Positions 21,640-36,600 of a DNA stretch of 64,000 bases are shown here, one piece after another (position 1 is the stretch's first letter; each line of letters opens with the position of its first letter). A model generated the notes under the pieces. It was given only the letters and a program-made list of their open reading frames with translations, was not told where the DNA came from and ran no database searches. The position numbers and the translations under genes were made by a program. The DNA is from Cloeon dipterum (taxonomy: Eukaryota > Arthropoda > Insecta > Ephemeroptera > Baetidae): contig NC_088786.1 of NCBI RefSeq assembly GCF_949628265.1, positions 11,408,001 through 11,472,000 of the forward strand, read 5' to 3'.

Positions 21640-24600
21640 ATGTGGAAGCAAGTCGTGCTCGCGGCCGCGTTGTCGGCCGCCCTGGCGGCGGCGGCCCCGG
21701 AGGCGGCCACGGCCCTCCTCGCCTGTCCCGAGCAGTGCCAGTGCGGCGGCCAGCGGCCAGATGCGTGTCCCGAAGGACGGCCACTCGTGGCCCGGCCAGA
21801 TTGTTTCCAGTGTTGTGTGGTGTGCGCTCGAGTGGCTGGCGAACCCTGCGGAGACCCCGATGTCGCCTGCGCCGCCCACCTCCAGTGCGTCGACAAAAAG
21901 TGTAGAGGTAAGTGTCTCTTAATATTTTCAAAATTAATGTCTTTCATTTGATTGCATTTTGTTCATCAAATATTCTTATTTAAAGTTTCACTCAACTCAA
22001 GCAATGACTCATGAGGAGAAAAGCGTGTTTCTTTAACTTTTTTATGTCCATAGTAACTTTAAATTTGTTAATTTTTATTTCACCTCCCGTGTAAGTTTAT
22101 CTACTTGAATCTGAGATGATAAATATTTGAAAAAGGGTTTGAACCTGAAAATATTGTTTTTTTTAATAAAATTTACAAAAAAAAATATTTCGAAAATAGT
22201 TAAACAGTTGTATTCAATTGGGTTTTAAACGAATAAATTGGTTTAAATATTTATAAATACAAGAGAATTCAAGTTTCTAGTTCAGTACACTCGTTCATCG
22301 CTGGCAGCGTTTGATTCAGTTTGAAATAGACCTTTTATGAATTTCAAACAAAAATAGTTGCTGAAATTGGACGAGAAGAGGACAAATATTTCCTGAATAT
22401 TCAATGATGAAAGTATGGAGCGATCTCTGTGACGATGAATTTGGTGCAAGAGAGCAATTTTCCTGCCTTTGTGCGAGCAGTGCTGAAAATAGCCGTGGCA
22501 TTTAAGCAATAACCGTTCACCTGGCTGAAATTCACACTCGGAATCCCACGTTCGAAGAATCAAAACGTTCGAACGCCGAGAGAAATTGCCTCGGCAGTTC
22601 TGAGAACTGTACTTTACCATTGTTGTTATTATGTTTCACTTAGAGCCTTCAATGGAGGGAACAAGTCAAGTACACGTTTGCGTTCAGAAAGAGACAGAGG
22701 CATAAATTTGAAACCATCCGCGCGGCTCTGGAAGTCTGAAACGAACGGATAGGAACTTGTTTACGTTCGCTTACAATACAAATTTCGTGCCTTCCACTTC
22801 CGTTGCATTATGTTCGTCTTAATTACGGTTGTAAATGAGGAGCTATATTGAGGCACGAATATTTAATGGGAGATGGTCGTTGTAAATGTCTGGTTGTGGG
22901 AGAAAAATCACCGAGTGTTTTTTATGAGGGAGCAGAAATACGGAAAATTGGTCCAAATTGGTAGCTAAATTTGTCCTTTCGCCTTCATAGAACAGATAGG
23001 AAATTTAGATAAAAGCGACGCAGAATCAGAGGGATGTGTGTCCTAAAATAGAAACTAATACGAAATAAATTAGACTTTTTCTTCCCTTGCTGCTTTTTGT
23101 ATCGGGGTAGCGAGGAACGGAATGGGGGCGAGTGCCGGCTGCCGGTTGCAATTTAGGTTAGCGAGAGAAGGACAGGCTTCTTGCCGAGCTTTCTAAAGCC
23201 GGGTAAAAGGCAGCGGCAGCAGCTTGAGCTCTCTGCACGACGCAGACGACGCTGATGATCTCTGGATTAAAGCAAAGGAGAAGAAGAGATTCGTGAATCG
23301 CAGCTCTGCGAGAATAGATTTGAGTGTGTGTATACGAACTGCTTTCTCGGGCGTAATAGCCAATTAAGTGGGGAAAATTGCAGCGGCGCATGTGGCTGCC
23401 GGTGCAGAGATCAAATATTGAACATTCATTCCGCGCGAGCCGAGTGTTTATTTGAAAATCGCCGCTTATCTGCATAGTAAAATCCGCAGAGATAAAACTC
23501 ACAGCGTCGTTTGCCTCGGATTTCTGCACAAACGTCGCGTTTGTGCTGCTCTGACGGATTTCAATTAAACGACTAAATTTGGTGGAAAATTTAAGCAATT
23601 ACACGTGCGCGAGAGCCTTGCTTATAATTATTTTGTCTCTGGAAGTGCACAGCCACCGTGAAGATGAAGCCTACTTTACGATCTAATAAATTTTTCGGTA
23701 ATTTAAATAAATTAGAAATGCTATAACGTGCCTGAAACCTTGATGCGGAGTTTAGATTTTATTTAAAAGTTATTTTCTTAATAAATAAATAATTTGAACG
23801 TAAGTTTGGTATGTCTCAGATCCCGATCATCATTACAAATAAATGGCGTTATTACTGAGCCTATAGTGCTATAGTGTATTGATGATGTATGATATAACAT
23901 TTTTCTCTAAAATATATAAAAATCAAGTAACTGTTGTAATTGAACTACATTGAAACAAAAAATCCACGCAGTAGTAATAAAATATGTACACGTTAGTAAA
24001 ATTTTTAAAAAAAGTACATAGATTTTGTAATAAAATTTAATTAAAATAATTTTAAAATAAACTATTATGTGAAGAGGGGTTTCAATGTATTTTGAGCACA
24101 CATAAATTGAAACAAATAAAAATAACTCGTGATTTATATATGAACATTGATATCCCCCTTAAGCTATCTAAAAACAGTTTTTGTATATCTGTAAAATCCA
24201 GCGCGTGTAAAAAGAGTAACTTGACCCTTCCTGCCGGGAAATTCCGCTAGCAGAGCAAGTTTAGCTTACTCTCGTCGACCCTTCATTTTAGCAAATATGA
24301 ATTGACTCATATGCAAAAAATAAACCGCGTGGATCAGTGAGACAAGCAGTTTTAAAATTGCCACCAAAGGCAAAATGCGAGAATAAGGTCCCTCATCATT
24401 CTATAAAAAGATCAAAGGAATTTATTGGTCAACCGTACGGCGGTGCTAACACACTCCAATCCAAATGCGTGTTCGCATTCGCTGACCGAGCGACCGGCTC
24501 GCAAGGAAAATAATAATAAAAAAGGACCGGCCACATATAGTGGCAGGCTTAGCGCAAAACCGGTTCTCTCTCTTTATTCACGAATAGTAATCAAAATGAA

Positions 24601-27600
24601 ACACAAAAAGCAGAGCTTGACGAACGCGCGGAATGAAAATGATTAACTCCCGCTCGGTGCGAAAAGAAGAGTGGGCGACCGCACCGGCAATATAGTTTGC
24701 TCCCACGATAATTTTGTTTCTAGAAAAATATAGCGCGTTCCCAATTTGGTGATTTAAACGTGGCGCAAATCTCTAATTGCCAATTTGATTTTATTTCAAG
24801 CAATTAAACAATTTAAAAAAATTCACTAATATAAAATTAATAAATAAAAAGCTTCATTAAACACTAAAAGGATACAACGCAGACAAGATAATTATATGGA
24901 TAATGTTGTTCACTGCTCGTTTTGGCTTTTGGTGGAGCTGGCATTGTTTGGGGCAGAGTTGATGCCTAGCACACCCAGTAGAAAGTCCAATTGAAAAGTA
25001 ATTGTGCGGTTACATTTTTAAAGCAAGTGGAGAAACTCGCAAAGTGGTCCTGTTTCGATTCAATGGTGAAATTACCAAATTAAAATGATTTTGTTTTCAC
25101 GTAGTTATAAAAAATTGATGAAAGTTCTAAGGTTTTAAGCCTATGACATCCTTGAAAAATAGTTTAGAATTGGTAACAAATCTGAATTTATGTTCTGACA
25201 AGCCAATCAAATGGCCTCTCAGTTCACCGTAAAAACCAAGCTTAAGAGCAATTGAAACGTGAAACGCTCATCACATGGCAATTTTGTAAGTGGTTCGAAA
25301 TTAAATTTTCACGCTCCCCATTCTTCAACTGTTCAAATTCGCTGCCACGACTACCGTTGAAATTTAGCGGATGTAATTGACTACATGGTGGTATTTTTCG
25401 CGCCGAGAGTAACGTATGCACTTTTGGTGAGCGTGTTTCGCTCCAGGGACGGGCACTACATACTCTTTCAAATTTACATGTTGTGTTGAGTGTGCGTGGG
25501 TGCTCTCCTGCATGAGTGCCAGTTTTAACAAAAAGGCCGCGTAATGTGACTCATGCATGCTGGCGGAAATTGGAGTGCAGATTTTAAAAAAAATATCAGC
25601 AGCCTGTAGAGAAAGTCGCGCTGCGTCGGTGAGCGCTAGAAAAATCAGTGCCAGCGACTCATTATAATCGCTTATTCATATTTTTTGTAAATTGTGCCAC
25701 GCTAGAATGTTCATGTCGGAGGAAGCTGATATTCTGTGTTATGCAGAATATACGTGTTTTGACCATCCTATTCCGTACGATATTTGAGGAAATCTTTTGT
25801 ACAGATGAAACATTAATAAAGTAATTGTACAACGTGTGAATTCAATGTTTTTTCCACAACATTATTATAACAGTTATAACACAATCTTAAATCTGAATTT
25901 ATTTGTAACAAATTTAAAATTCCAATATTAACACTTTCCCATTTTTTTCTTAATTTATAACTCTGATTAGAATAAAATAATAGATTTTTTTATGATAAAT
26001 AATGCTTTTGATACTTTTACGGATATATATTTTTATTTGCTGATAAGTGTAAGAAGTTCACTAATTACAAGCTCGACATGAGTGCTATAACATACTTAAA
26101 TTCTTTATTTGAAAAGTGAAATATTGGAAAGAATTACCGACAATTTCATCTTAAGTCTGCGCAATTGTAGGATGAAGTATAACTCATTGCGGGCACTGAA
26201 ATAGTTCAGAAAAGTAAAAATTTTGCCCGCAATGTGGAAGAAGACCAAAAGTTTTAGTTTTGTGATAGATGGTTTTTATTTCCATCTTGAATAAATATTG
26301 AATCATTTGAATTAATGCCATAAAGGCTCTGTGATGTAGGCTGACAAAAAACAGCCGCATCATGGAGGCATCAATTTTGCGTCAGCGCTGGAAATAACCA
26401 CATTTTTTGTGAGCACAGAAACAGTTTGTTGTGCCCTTTATTTCGTTGCTTTTTGCGTGTGTTGACGTTTGATGGTGTATGAGTCGTTCGGAATGAGCAA
26501 ACATGCCTCTGCATCAAGAGTGTAGAATATAGCAGCAACACTTTATTATTACACTCGTCCTCATCCTCACAGCGCGCAAACTAAATGTGAAACTCACTCG
26601 CGCTCATGCACGCGGGCTGAAAAATTTCACCCGGCGTATGGTGGCCGCGTATGTAAAGGTAGGTGTAGAGGTATGCACATATAAGACTGGATTTGAGGAA
26701 AAGATCCTCTCTCTCTCTTTCTTTCGCTCTGTGCCGGTTGCCGGCACAGAATCCAGGTCACATGCAGAAGTAGCGCCCTTGAAGTCTCGAGAGCTGCGCC
26801 AACGGAAGGATTGTGCATCGCTCGCTCCGCTGTGTTTCATGTCGTGCTGTGAGCGCTCACGCAATTTCACGATACACACTTCCCGCAAATAATTCGATTT
26901 GAAAGGCCGCCGTGGAATCTGCGTTATCGGGACAAGAGGAAACGCGTGTTTTAAGATTTTCTAAATTCAGTAGAAATTTGATATACTGCTATATCGTGTT
27001 TGAAATAGAGCAGAGATTGCGTTGAAGACAAATTCATTACCTAATTTAAATTTGAATCAGATAAAACATAATTAAAATGTCTGAAGAGGCATTACCCACA
27101 TCAATCAAAGTAATGTGAAAAGATATAATTAAAAAGGGATATTGTTTTGCTGCACTGTCAAAGTGAATTAACAATTTTCTGCAGAGTTGTACTTTTTGAG
27201 TGGTTCTCAAGCTATTGGTACTGTTTTTCGATTTTTTTTTCATTTGTTCATGAGATGGCTTTTATTTTTTGTTGTGACTTTTTTAAAACAAAATACTGTC
27301 CATATTGTCTTTCTTGTCACCGAGTGGGAAATTTAAACGCCTCATATTGTCAACCATCTACTTTAGGCTTTTTATGTTGCTGTAAATTATTAAAAATAAA
27401 AATATCTCGAGCTAGAAAATTTATATATTATATCAAGTTAATATAATGTCAAAACTAATAAAAATGAGCCAATGACAAATATAAATTTTATGTTAATGTA
27501 GTTAGTGCTGTAAAACAATAACAAAAGAGCCTAATTTCCCTGCACATCCTTTTCTATATCCGAGCGTTAATAGGCTGTTAAAGATGAAAAAACAATGAAA

Positions 27601-30600
27601 AAAACATCAACATTAGCGAGGTAATTTCAATTTGCAATTTTTTACGCCGCCGAGCACTCTCACATCCTACGCAGTCGCGAATTTCATTTAAAGGTTATTT
27701 TGCTTGGTGCGGCCGCGGAGCGTGATGTTGTTTATTTTCAATTTCCTCATTTATTCGTGGAGAGCTTAATTATCTGTGCGCGGACGCTCTGCTGTAATAT
27801 TTTTGGAGCCCGTCGTGTTCGTGATCCACAGGTTGATATATTAGTTATTGCTGTTTTGGGTTTCGGAAACGCGGTCTGGAAAATTTGGCTGCGCTCGCAG
27901 TTAAAAAAATGGTAATTTCCTGTTCTGCGTAGGCAAATTACACAAAATGTACCTCCGCTTTTGATCACATTCGCTTTCACATTGTGTCAAACGCACGTTT
28001 TAAATACAGGTTTGCTTGCAGATTAGAGGTGAAATATTTTGTGGGCGAAATTGGAGAGCAATTACTTTACCACTTGAATAATATTCATAAATATTTTTTT
28101 AAATGCGAGCAACCCATTACTTACCAAATCTTTATGGGAAATAGTGGAGTGTTAAAAATTAAGACAAAATTTAGCTTCCAAAATAATAAGCTGGATGTAT
28201 AAAATTTTTTGTTTGTGTAAAAGTAGAATTTAATTAACTTCTATGTGAGTGAATTTAACCATGTTATCTGTTCGCGGTGTTTCATTCTGGGACCCGGGTT
28301 TCAGCATTCGTGCTAGTGCAGCGCGCCCTTCCCGGTCCTCGGACAGGGATAAAAAGAGCAAAAAAAAACCAAGGCAATAAATAATCAAAAGATCAAATCT
28401 AATGAAAATATAAATTAATTTTTAGAATATAGAGATCGTAGCTAGCGAGAATAAATTAGACTTGAGGAGATTCAGCTATATTTTTTAGAGTTGCTCTTGA
28501 TCTATCAGCATATTTCCTGTTAACATTGAGCTTCAAATATGTTCACACCACTCTGAACTTTTCACCGAATAGCCTTTAATTCAATTAAATTTGAAATGAC
28601 AAAAGCTGGATAGGCTGTTCACCCAGATTTCTGCTGCCAAGACAAAGACCGGCTCATTCCCGGAATCGCGTTATTTACCGAGTGCGCGTACTTGCGCTCA
28701 TATGTCTGTCAGTCAGTCAGTCAGCGTGACAATCCCATTCATTGGTCCCAAATTGCCGGCGGCTGCTGCAAGAAGCACATGAATGTACAAACTTGCGCAT
28801 ATATGTACGGCTGAAGCGCTCATTTCATTCACTTGGTGGCCTTATTACAAAAGCTAACGGCACTGATTTCCATCAGACGGAACGAATTAATCCCTTTCTT
28901 TTTGGAGAAATTAAATTGCACTTAGCCTCTCCCATCGCAATGCACAATGCATATTTCAAAATCAACAGTCTTCAAACTGGGAAGCATTGAAGGTTTTCAT
29001 TCGCAAAGCGATAGCAGTCTTGAATGTGCTTTCAAATGATTTGGATTGAATGGGGATTTTTTAGATTATTATGCGTACTTATGATTGTTTTTCTTCGAAA
29101 ATGTCCCTTTTTGTTGATTTCCTTTCAGTACTAGTTCACATGATTTTATATATTTAAAAATCCAATTTAATTAATTAATTTTTAAATATGCAACAAGGGT
29201 TGAATTAGTTCTTAACCAAGACATAGAGTAATATCGGTCACTTCAATTTTCTCTTTAGATCCATGTTTTATCACGAATTTTTGTACCAGCCAATTTTTCC
29301 CCACCTACGATTCATGTAATAATGCGTTCGGACAGTTTGTATACAGTGCACTGCGGTCGGACGAGTAAAAAAACCGTTTGCAAACGAAAGGTCGTGCTGT
29401 TGACTGGGAGAAAGGAAGATGATCTTTTTATTGCAAGGCGGGAGTCACGATCTCTTGCAATTCACGGTTATTGTTTCCTATCTTAACTCGCCTTGCTTTG
29501 TCTCGCGAGCCAGGGCAGCACATGGTGTGGCGTGTGTTCGATTTTTTGCGCTTTTTGTTTCCCTGTTTCGGTTGCATCACGGCGGAAATATTCCGTGATG
29601 CTCCGATGAAATCACGCCGTCGAGTCATGAGTGTGGCACGGCCAGGAATTTCTGCATGTTTCGATGGGATTTCAGGTACGCCTGTTCCTTCGCTAGTGTT
29701 TCACTTCCACGGTTTGCCTCTTCTTGTTGGGAAACCATTCACAAGCGTGGACTTTGATTTACAATCTTGACAACAAAGAGAGATCGCTTCAAGAGAAACA
29801 TCGTCATACTTGAGATCTTAAATAACAAATTTTTTTTGTCCATTTTTCAAATTGTTTTGCTTTTAATTTGTATTTTAAATTATAAAGATTCCTTACTTGT
29901 TTCGTACGAGAAAAATTTCTTGATAAAAGTTGCTTTCATACCTCTGCGTAGACATTGATTTTGAATATATAGTGAGAGACGTTAATTCGTAATATACTAA
30001 AATGTTTAGTTTTCAAGAACGTCAATGAAGGCCAAGTTTTTTATGATTAACCAAAATAAAACAAACATGTAAAAAAATAGAAATATTTGATGTAATGACT
30101 CGTAACCTAGCAAGATTATTTCACACATATGAGCCCTTTTCCTATTTAAAAGGATCCTTGTAACAATTCGTTCTCGCACTTGAGAGGACAATGCAGTCAG
30201 TGTCTTGCAACACGGATTTTCACGACGCGCAAGAATTTTGAATAGATAATTCCTGCTCGGCTCGTAAAATGCGTAAAATGTGGGAACCATGCAATTAAAA
30301 AGCGATAACATGAGTTACAAAAATGTGTCGGACCTTGACTTTTGGAACGGTTTCGTTATTTTCACATGGCGTTAGCCTTAAAAATGAATCACGCTTAAAT
30401 GCCCCCTAATGAGAGCCCTTATCGAGTTATTGCACTCGCGTTCTAGTTTTATTATTCCACCTTTTACAGTCGACGGAAGAAAATATCGCACTTGCAGGAA
30501 AGTTTTATGCTATACGTTCTGCGGCGAGGTGCGATAAGAATCGATTAAAATCACATAAAAATTTCTTTCAGGGCATTACATCCAATCTCGCTGATATTTT

Positions 30601-33600
30601 TTACTGCCTCACGTGAGCCGCGAGGTTTTGATCGTTCTCCGCCGCCGTGCAATAAGCTGTCAATTAAGGGCACTGCTCCCGTTGATAAGGATAAAAACAA
30701 GCTGTGATTGAGAATGTAAATGCCTAATTGAAAAATAATCTGCACGTTAATTGCAACCGACGATGGGCGTTCAAAGAGTGACGCTCCGCGCAAGGGCGCT
30801 TTGTTTGATAGGCAAATTAGAACAAGGCCGGTGCTTGACTTCAATTGTAATCATTGTTCCTAGAAATTAACATTAAGTAAAGTGCTAATTGAAAGGCATT
30901 AAAATGATAAGTACTTTCTTAATTGAGAATACCACGAAGCAAAAATTACATCAATTATGTACTAATTTTTTTTCTTAATTTGGGCAGACCAAGACTTATA
31001 GCCCATTAGCTGTGCAGATCCGAGAGCTTTTTTATTCATGATAATAATTGATATAAATTTGTAATTCCTAGTGGTCAGACATCTTTTATCCCGAGAGAAA
31101 CTGACACTGTTCGAAAAATTGACCAAAGTACTCTTGTATGAAACAGATTTTAGACTATATGTGAAAAAAATGCGTGACACTTCACACCAAAATCCACATT
31201 GAACTGGCTACACAGTCTTCAAATGGGGGTTGGGGTGTACAAAAAATAAATTTTAACTTCTAGTAAGTAGAAATTTATACAAATATCCTATGAAATCGCA
31301 ACTCTGTGTCACAGTTAGGGTAATAATTATGCGACGTTTATAAAACAAGTACTATAACTAAAATCCTTTTTCGCTCGGGAAATTCAATCGTTCGTTTTCC
31401 ATGGCCAGGGGGGAAAATATTCTGCCAGTTGCGACAGTTTTTATTTTGTTTTGAATGTTTATTACTGACGAGGAAGCCTGAGGGACTGAGAGAGCTGCTG
31501 TCTATGGCGAGGATGTGAGAAATAAGTTAGCCTTTTGCCACCCATCCTGATTCAAATAGCATTTTCATATGTTTAACAATTTGTTGAACAAAATATTTGG
31601 TTGGTGGTATTGCTTCTATCAATTAATTTAAGTAAAAAAGGGAATTCCAACTGATATTTTCCTTACAGGACGTAATTAGCGCCTTTTCTACCTCAATAGC
31701 GAAAGTCAGATAGCTCAAGTTGTTTGATAATTTTTCTAAAGGAAACCTTGAGTAGTTCAATTATCACAATGTCATTTCTAAAGAGCTCCGGTCAGTTTTC
31801 GCCGCGCTGTGAGCAAGCGTGCTACAATCTTACAAGGTTTCTTCTTTATTTGATATTTCCGCAGTGCTCGTAAAGTGCAAAGATACGCGTCAAGTGGCCG
31901 CACACATCGCAACAAAAATCGGCTCTCAAACCCGCTGATTGCACGTCTGGCTGCTGCTTTTTGCTCTCGAGCTTATCGTTCTACACGCGTCTCCGGATCA
32001 GCTTCATAGCTCTAATCTCTACACAACAAGTGACAATGTGTGAAACCAAACCGATGTGTTCGCACGAATTCCATGCAGATTTTTTAATATTCTTACAAGG
32101 TATATTTAGCATAAAATTAAATCTCCCGAAATTTAAAGATTCTCAACGAAATTATCACCTTGCCGATAATCTTTTCATTTCACGCTGGAAATTTCATGTC
32201 ACGTAGCCTTTAGTTATTTATACCCTCCGATAAGTCCGTACACGATTACTGCGTTGTTGCGCCCGTAAATCAAAGAAGAAAGCCGACAATTTCTGAGTAA
32301 GACTTAATTTTTTTATTGGCTCTAGAACACAACAAGATGAGCTCAAGAAAAAATAGCTTATCAAATGTTTTTGCTTTTGATTAGCTGTTATAAATTTTCT
32401 ACGAACATTTACCCAAATTGAAAGTACCTTATTGAACAATGAGCAGTACCTGATTAGTTTTTTTGCAACCATTATTTTTGTATTTAGAAATTTCAACTTT
32501 TCAGCACGTGTTTCGATGGTATATTTAATTCTTTGTTTTAAATTTACGTTTAACTATTCTGTATGAATTTTATGGTTTATTTTTAACTCTTTTGCGAGAC
32601 TCGAATAAAAATTAAATCTTTCTTGCCTCCATGTTATGAGTTTTACTTTTCAACTGGAATTTTAGGCGCTCTCCTTGGTTGAGGATGCTATTTGTTTATG
32701 AGCAATTTCTTTGGCGTTTCATATTAACACACGATTTCCATCAGCATGAATAACACTGAAACAACAAAAACCGCACCGCAAACACGTTCCGTTTTGGCCT
32801 GGGAATTATGTGAAGTGAAAAAGTTGAAATATCACGCATTACATTTGCTGTTTCTGCTGCGGTTGCTGGCGTCGCGCGGCATCGCATGTTGGCTCGTAAT
32901 TTCGCGTCGGAACAACAATTACTGCTACAATAGTTGAGCGCTGCTGCGGCGGAGCAATTAAAAAGGTTGCAATTTTGCAAGCACTTTCGGCCGCCGCAGC
33001 ATCACATGCATCGCTGCGCCCAAACAAAGCGGCATAAATATGCAGAATACGATTTAAAAGTTTATCAGTGCGCGCAGCTATGTTAGTTGGCCAACCGCCG
33101 GGGCACAAAAATAGAAACAACGCCGCGGCTAGGCCATGTACCATTCTAGTTGTCCTTGAGATTGGGACGCTCCTCGAGCAAAAATCTTTTCACCTGCCAA
33201 TTCGACGCAGGGGCGAGCGAGAGAGGCACCAATTGACGGAACGAATTGTCCATTCCACTCTGTTGTTAATTAAGAGCGCAGTGCTTTGTTGCCGCTCTCG
33301 TCAGATCCCAATCAAGTGTTATTGAAAAAGGCTGGTAATTTTTCCCACCGAAGGATTGACTGCTGTGCTGCGATGGCTGTCCGGCCGGTCAGGAGATATT
33401 ATTTCATGTAATCGTGCGTCTGACGTCACCGAAACCTTGAACCTACCGCGGCTCAAAGGCATCCTCCGCGCGCGGTCGGTTTGTTTAACTCCTTTTCACG
33501 GGCGAATCCGATGCAAATCATTAATTGTTCACACAGCATTCTCCAACGAGACAGGTTGAATTTCTCGAAAACACCTTAAACACGACTCTGTAAGAAACGA

Positions 33601-36600
33601 TCCATTGTGCGTTTACGACTCAGGTGGGACGCCAAACCCTTGGGGCAATATTTGCGTTATTATGTAATTTCGGCGCTGTCTGGTAATAAAAGGGACTGAA
33701 AAAGACTTTTCGGCCATAATATGCCCTTCTCGGTAACTTTTAATTAGCCATCAGGTGCGTCCGGTAAATTATCTCGGCAGCGAAAATCTTGTTCTGCCAT
33801 TATCGCGATAACAGCCACGTTAATTTCCGATGCAACAACGATCCGCGCTGCTGAAAAGGTGCATCACGTGACTCGCCTGAACAGAGAAAGTACATATTAT
33901 GCGCTCATCCTTGGTGCTCGCTTGCTTGTAAGCTGCTGCGGACGTTGAACTCCCTGCTTTCATGTAACGAACACCTATTGCGCCTCTTCCTTTATTCGCC
34001 CTTTCTTGACAGGAATGATCTCCTCCTCCTCCTCCTTGGAATTTTTACCGGCCATTTGTCTTAAAAAAGCACCGTCATTAATTCTCCTGACAACTTACTG
34101 CTGCACAAATTAGGTGGAAAGGCCTTGAATTGTTTAATTAGATAGAATGAAAGGAGAAAATGTCAAAATACAATCCAACCCATTCATGGACGAAAATAAT
34201 AAATACGCTCATTTTATCGTAGATCGTGAAGACTGAAGAGTGGTTTGAAAGGGTCAGAAAAGCTAATTTTGTCATTCACATTGGGTTATTGTTCCTATAG
34301 TTCTTAAAAGCCACGCATGTTAAAATTATTATAAAAATTTAGATTTAAAAGTAATTTCAAATTTACATACAAGCCGCTCCATAAAACCACATATTTTTGT
34401 GGTAATTCCAAATTTTGCAGTAAATTAAAATAGTGCTCGACAGTTAAATATCTCTAGAAATAATGCTTAATGTTCTAGATCTCGTGACCAAAAACAACAA
34501 CAAGAGGTTGCTGTCATTGACAGTGTTAAATTTTATTTATCTTTGGTTGGCATGTTAGAGAAAAAAATAGTGCCTTATTTTTGCATGTATAAAACTAGTT
34601 GTCAGATGTTCAGAGGTTTTTAACATATGTATTGAAATTAAAAACCACTGTATATTTTCTGTTAACATATTGTCTGATGAAATGGAAAATTTAACCATCA
34701 AAATGCTTTATCAACTACTCAACTTATTTTAAACAATTTTTCTCCCGTTTTGTTTATCTTAAATTAATTTTATGAATAATTTAATGAATTTAATGAATAA
34801 TTTCCTCCTATCAGTTTAATTAAAGTGATGCGGTGACAGATTTGAGCAATGCAACCGGCGTTTTAAGTGTTGAAGTCGTGCATTAATTGCACCATTTTGC
34901 CGTTTGCGGTGTAACCACGAAGAGATCGACCGACCTTCTCTCCTACACAAGCAATTTTCCCAGCACTTTTGAAACTTTCCGCGTGTGCATTTCGCTCCTC
35001 TAGCCGTGGGAGTGCTAATTATTTGCTTTTGTCGCGGTGACGTAAGCGTCTTTGCATTTATCACCAGCGAGAAAGAAAGGGTTGGCGACGTACGTAAAGG
35101 TCGACAGCTTTATGACGCGAATTATTTATATTGGCAAGTGCGACTTTATTTGGTGCACTCGTGAAACGTTGATTTGCATCCAAGGAGACGTATTTGGCTT
35201 CACTTTCTCTCTTTTCCCCGGTGCCCTTCATTTGTATGCCGAGTGGGACGCGCGCATTCATTATACACGCTACATTTATAATTGCTGCACTTTGTCGTCT
35301 GTCATTTGAATAATTATTCAGCAGTGAAGAAAAGCAAATTGCGGATCAGTCGCGGAGGAAAAAGTTTATACACTCCCTGCAAATTATCACCTTAGCTTTC
35401 ACAACTGTCCCACTGTGTCTCTGAAAAATGACGCAACCTGACAAGGATCTAAAATTAAACGTGACTTTTTTTGGTTTCAGAACTGCCAAAGGAGCTGCGT
35501 GCATCGCAGGTGCCGATTGAAATTCTGCACGTCGCGCCGATCAGCCACACGGCCGCCGAGATTTTCATTAGGATTCCCAGAGAGGCGGGCGACACGTCCA
35601 AATCGTTTGAGATTCAAAACACTCTCTCACCCAAGGGTCCTTGGAATGCCGTCCAAATCGCGAGGAAAACGCCTGCCTGGGATGACAAGTCATTCGTCAT
35701 CCAGGTCGAAGGTCTCAAGCAGAAGGAGTCGTACCTGAGGGTCACCCTGGGCGAGTTCAGGTCGAAGGGATTCAAAGTTATTCTCGCCAACGGGCGCAAA
35801 AGCAGCAGCAACATGAGGAAATTGCTGTTCGCCGAGCCCGAGGAAGAAACAGGAAAATGTAAAGATTAGAATTGTGATTGCATTCGGACGGTCACGAATA
35901 AATATTGCATTTTGCGCAGCTGACGCAATCCCGTGCATGTACGAGGGCAAGGCTTTCAACCCAGGCGAGGCTTATCTAAGCACAAATTGCTCGGAGAGGT
36001 GCGAGTGCGATGGAAAAGGCGTTTTCAAGTGCATCGAAACTTCTGACGAAACCACAGCTGCGTGCTCCAAGATAACTGACATCAAAGGTACTGTGTTTTA
36101 CTATAAATATAATCTAGATGGGGATTTCAACGGTGGACATTTCAGGCGAAGCGTTAACAGTGGTCGACTCGAGCAACGAAACCCTCACCCTGAGGTGGCG
36201 TGGTCACCAGGGCATGATCCTGCAATACAGGGAAGAGGGCACCAACGACCCTTGGCAGCGGACTGAGCGCTTGACCCCGGACGGCACCCAGGAACCCGCC
36301 ACCATCACGATTAAGGACCTGCACTCCCTGACCACGTATCAGGTTCGCACCCTTCTGCCAGGACAGGAGGAGGGACGGTCTGCCAGGGGAGAGGATGTGC
36401 CCACTTTGGGCACAACTAGGCCTGTGGCTGATCAACCCGAGTCTGGATTCTGCGTTGTTCTAGGTAGAGAGATTTGATTGAACTAATTAAATGAGACTTA
36501 AGTGTAATAAAACAATGTCGATAAAGAGCAGAAGAAAACTTAAATCCTTATAACTGATGTCATATTTGATAATATCAATGAAAATATGTTTGAAATAAAA

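Noticed and set aside
21417-21947. Long minus-strand open frames (up to 176 codons) opposite sas exon 1
   Set aside because: They are shadows of the GC-rich coding exon on the + strand, with Arg/Pro/Ala-biased translations.
28270-28350. GC-rich block resembling a structured RNA gene
   Set aside because: No tRNA T-arm or anticodon-arm pattern could be built on either strand.
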